A DNA stretch of 5,141 nt from Candidatus Tayloriibacteriota bacterium (GTDB lineage: Bacteria; Patescibacteriota; Minisyncoccia; Phycocordibacterales; PALSA-1337). Shown one piece after another: positions 4,536-5,141 of the stretch. Position numbers and translations under genes: made by a program. The stretch spans positions 1 through 5,141 of the forward strand of contig JAPLZI010000066.1 of the NCBI GenBank assembly GCA_026395095.1, given 5' to 3'. Under the pieces are notes generated by a model, which saw nothing but the letters and a program-made list of their open reading frames with translations, searched no databases and was not told the origin of the DNA. Each line of letters begins with the position of its first letter. Position 1 is the stretch's first letter.

Positions 4536-4979
4536 CTACGCAGCACTCACAACTAGCTTAAACTTCACCGACTTACCTTCGGCTTTAACTTCTATCTCAT
4601 GTTCCCCCACTTCCTTGACCGGGTGTTCGAGCTGAATGAACGCAGGATCTATCTGAAGCTCGCTCTGCTTCTGCAATTCAGCAACGATGGCTTCCTTGTG
4701 AAGTCCCGCGAATAGATGACCTTTATCATTGGCCTTGCCTACAACATTCAGGACATAACCGTCCAATCCCTTTAGATTCATGACGATAAGGTCATTATGG
4801 ACCTTCCTCTCCCCTTCGGCTTTTTCTTTTTGCACCTTGAGATTATTCATTGCAGAACGCGTAGCCGGAATCGCCTCCCCTTTTGGAATTAAAAGATTCA
4901 GAGCATGACCGCTCTTAACATCTTTTACCTCATATTTGTGACCCAGCTTCGCGACATCTTTCAGTAAAATTACTTTCAT
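4536..4979 (-). CDS. rplI: 50S ribosomal protein bL9
   Basis: This large-subunit protein binds 23S rRNA near the L1 stalk and influences translation fidelity and ribosome spacing. The N-terminal domain signature is complete: MKVILLKDVAKLGHKYEVKD, then ALNLLIPKGEAIPAT at about 26-40. A charged connecting helix (about 41-66) and the C-terminal RNA-binding domain (about 67-147, with LFAGLHKEAIV and HEIEVKAEGKS) follow. At 147 residues it is full length (E. coli 149). It starts 15 bp after the stop of the S41 peptidase gene, in the same direction, so the two are probably co-transcribed. No Shine-Dalgarno sequence is seen. From general knowledge, several CPR groups have lost bL9; its presence argues against those and fits Parcubacteria-like lineages. 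Confidence 0.97.
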   Translation of the reverse strand: MKVILLKDVAKLGHKYEVKDVKSGHALNLLIPKGEAIPATRSAMNNLKVQKEKAEGERKVHNDLIVMNLKGLDGYVLNVVGKANDKGHLFAGLHKEAIVAELQKQSELQIDPAFIQLEHPVKEVGEHEIEVKAEGKSVKFKLVVSAA

Positions 4980-4994
4980 GGTTGTTGATTATTA

Positions 4995-5141
4995 TTATGG
5001 TAAATCAGTCAGGAGCTTCACAGCCTTTTCCAACTGCGCGTCCTTGCCTGCTTTTGCGTCCTCATCGGTGACCGGCACATCATAATCAGGGTCGAGACCA
5101 TCCTTCGAGAGATTGTGCCCTTTTGGCGTGAGCCAATGAGC
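4995..5141 (-). CDS. C-terminal end of S41 (CtpA/Prc-like) carboxyl-terminal processing peptidase, truncated by window edge
   Basis: Only the last 48 codons are present, on the minus strand, ending in TAA at 4997-4995. The translation contains AHWLTPKGHNLSKDGLDPDY and, near the end, QLEKAVKLL. This is the characteristic end of S41-family peptidases (typical form WLTPxGRxIxxxGIxPD, then a D-rich stretch and xQLxKAxELL). Members are exported serine proteases with a PDZ domain and a Ser-Lys dyad, which trim C-termini of envelope proteins. The catalytic part lies outside the window, so activity cannot be judged. The gene lies 15 bp upstream of rplI. Confidence 0.82.
   Translation of the reverse strand, partial: AHWLTPKGHNLSKDGLDPDYDVPVTDEDAKAGKDAQLEKAVKLLTDLP

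Noticed and set aside
4295..4546. Open frames on both strands across the rpmA-rplI gap (4295-4546 minus, 4408-4635 plus)
   Set aside because: Both overlap ribosomal-protein genes and the structured element, and neither has family features.
1..5141. CRISPR array or insertion sequence
   Set aside because: No regularly spaced repeats, and no transposase gene with terminal repeats. The only recombinase is the tyrosine type at the left edge, and its element boundaries are not visible.

Overview
The window looks like a chromosomal segment from a Patescibacteria (CPR) genome, most likely a Parcubacteria-type lineage. This rests on gene content and style, not on a marker-gene search. The proteins are short and single-domain, there is a mini transglycosylase-like exoprotein and an N-anchored unknown protein, and bL27, bL9 and an S41 peptidase lie together. 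I see no Shine-Dalgarno sequence before any start codon. The standard genetic code fits: TGA is used as a stop.

Layout. Positions 1-674 (+) hold the C-terminal catalytic part of a tyrosine recombinase, cut by the left edge. Twelve bases after its stop lies a 207-bp element (687-893) bounded by a 21-bp inverted repeat, with tRNA-Leu-like 5' sequence and a possible pseudoknot. A NYN-family ribonuclease gene (938-1564, +) follows, with an extended -10 promoter almost at its start codon and a strong intrinsic terminator. Positions 1679-3037 are a three-gene minus-strand operon: XRE regulator, single-TM anchored protein, three-TM protein. A cluster of TATCCAAA half-sites sits at its start. A small exported cysteine-containing peptide (3157-3372, +) and an exported lysozyme-fold/transglycosylase-like protein (3392-3874, -) converge. 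The second of these has a near-consensus sigma70 promoter.

The right part is housekeeping: rpmA (bL27, 4085-4357, +), rplI (bL9, 4536-4979, -) and the C-terminal end of a CtpA-type S41 peptidase (4995-5141, -). Between the convergent rpmA and rplI sits a second long inverted-repeat element (4368-4532). Read on the + strand it folds as a three-way-junction RNA with tandem G-A mismatches and a GGAA tetraloop.

How it may work together. Positions 1600-3900 read as a small accessory block (regulator, membrane and exported proteins) between the recombinase/NYN genes and the ribosomal-protein genes. The XRE protein probably autoregulates its operon. The least explained features are the two long-stem elements at 687-893 and 4368-4532. 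Each begins only 10-12 bp after a + strand stop codon, and neither matches an RNA family I recognise.
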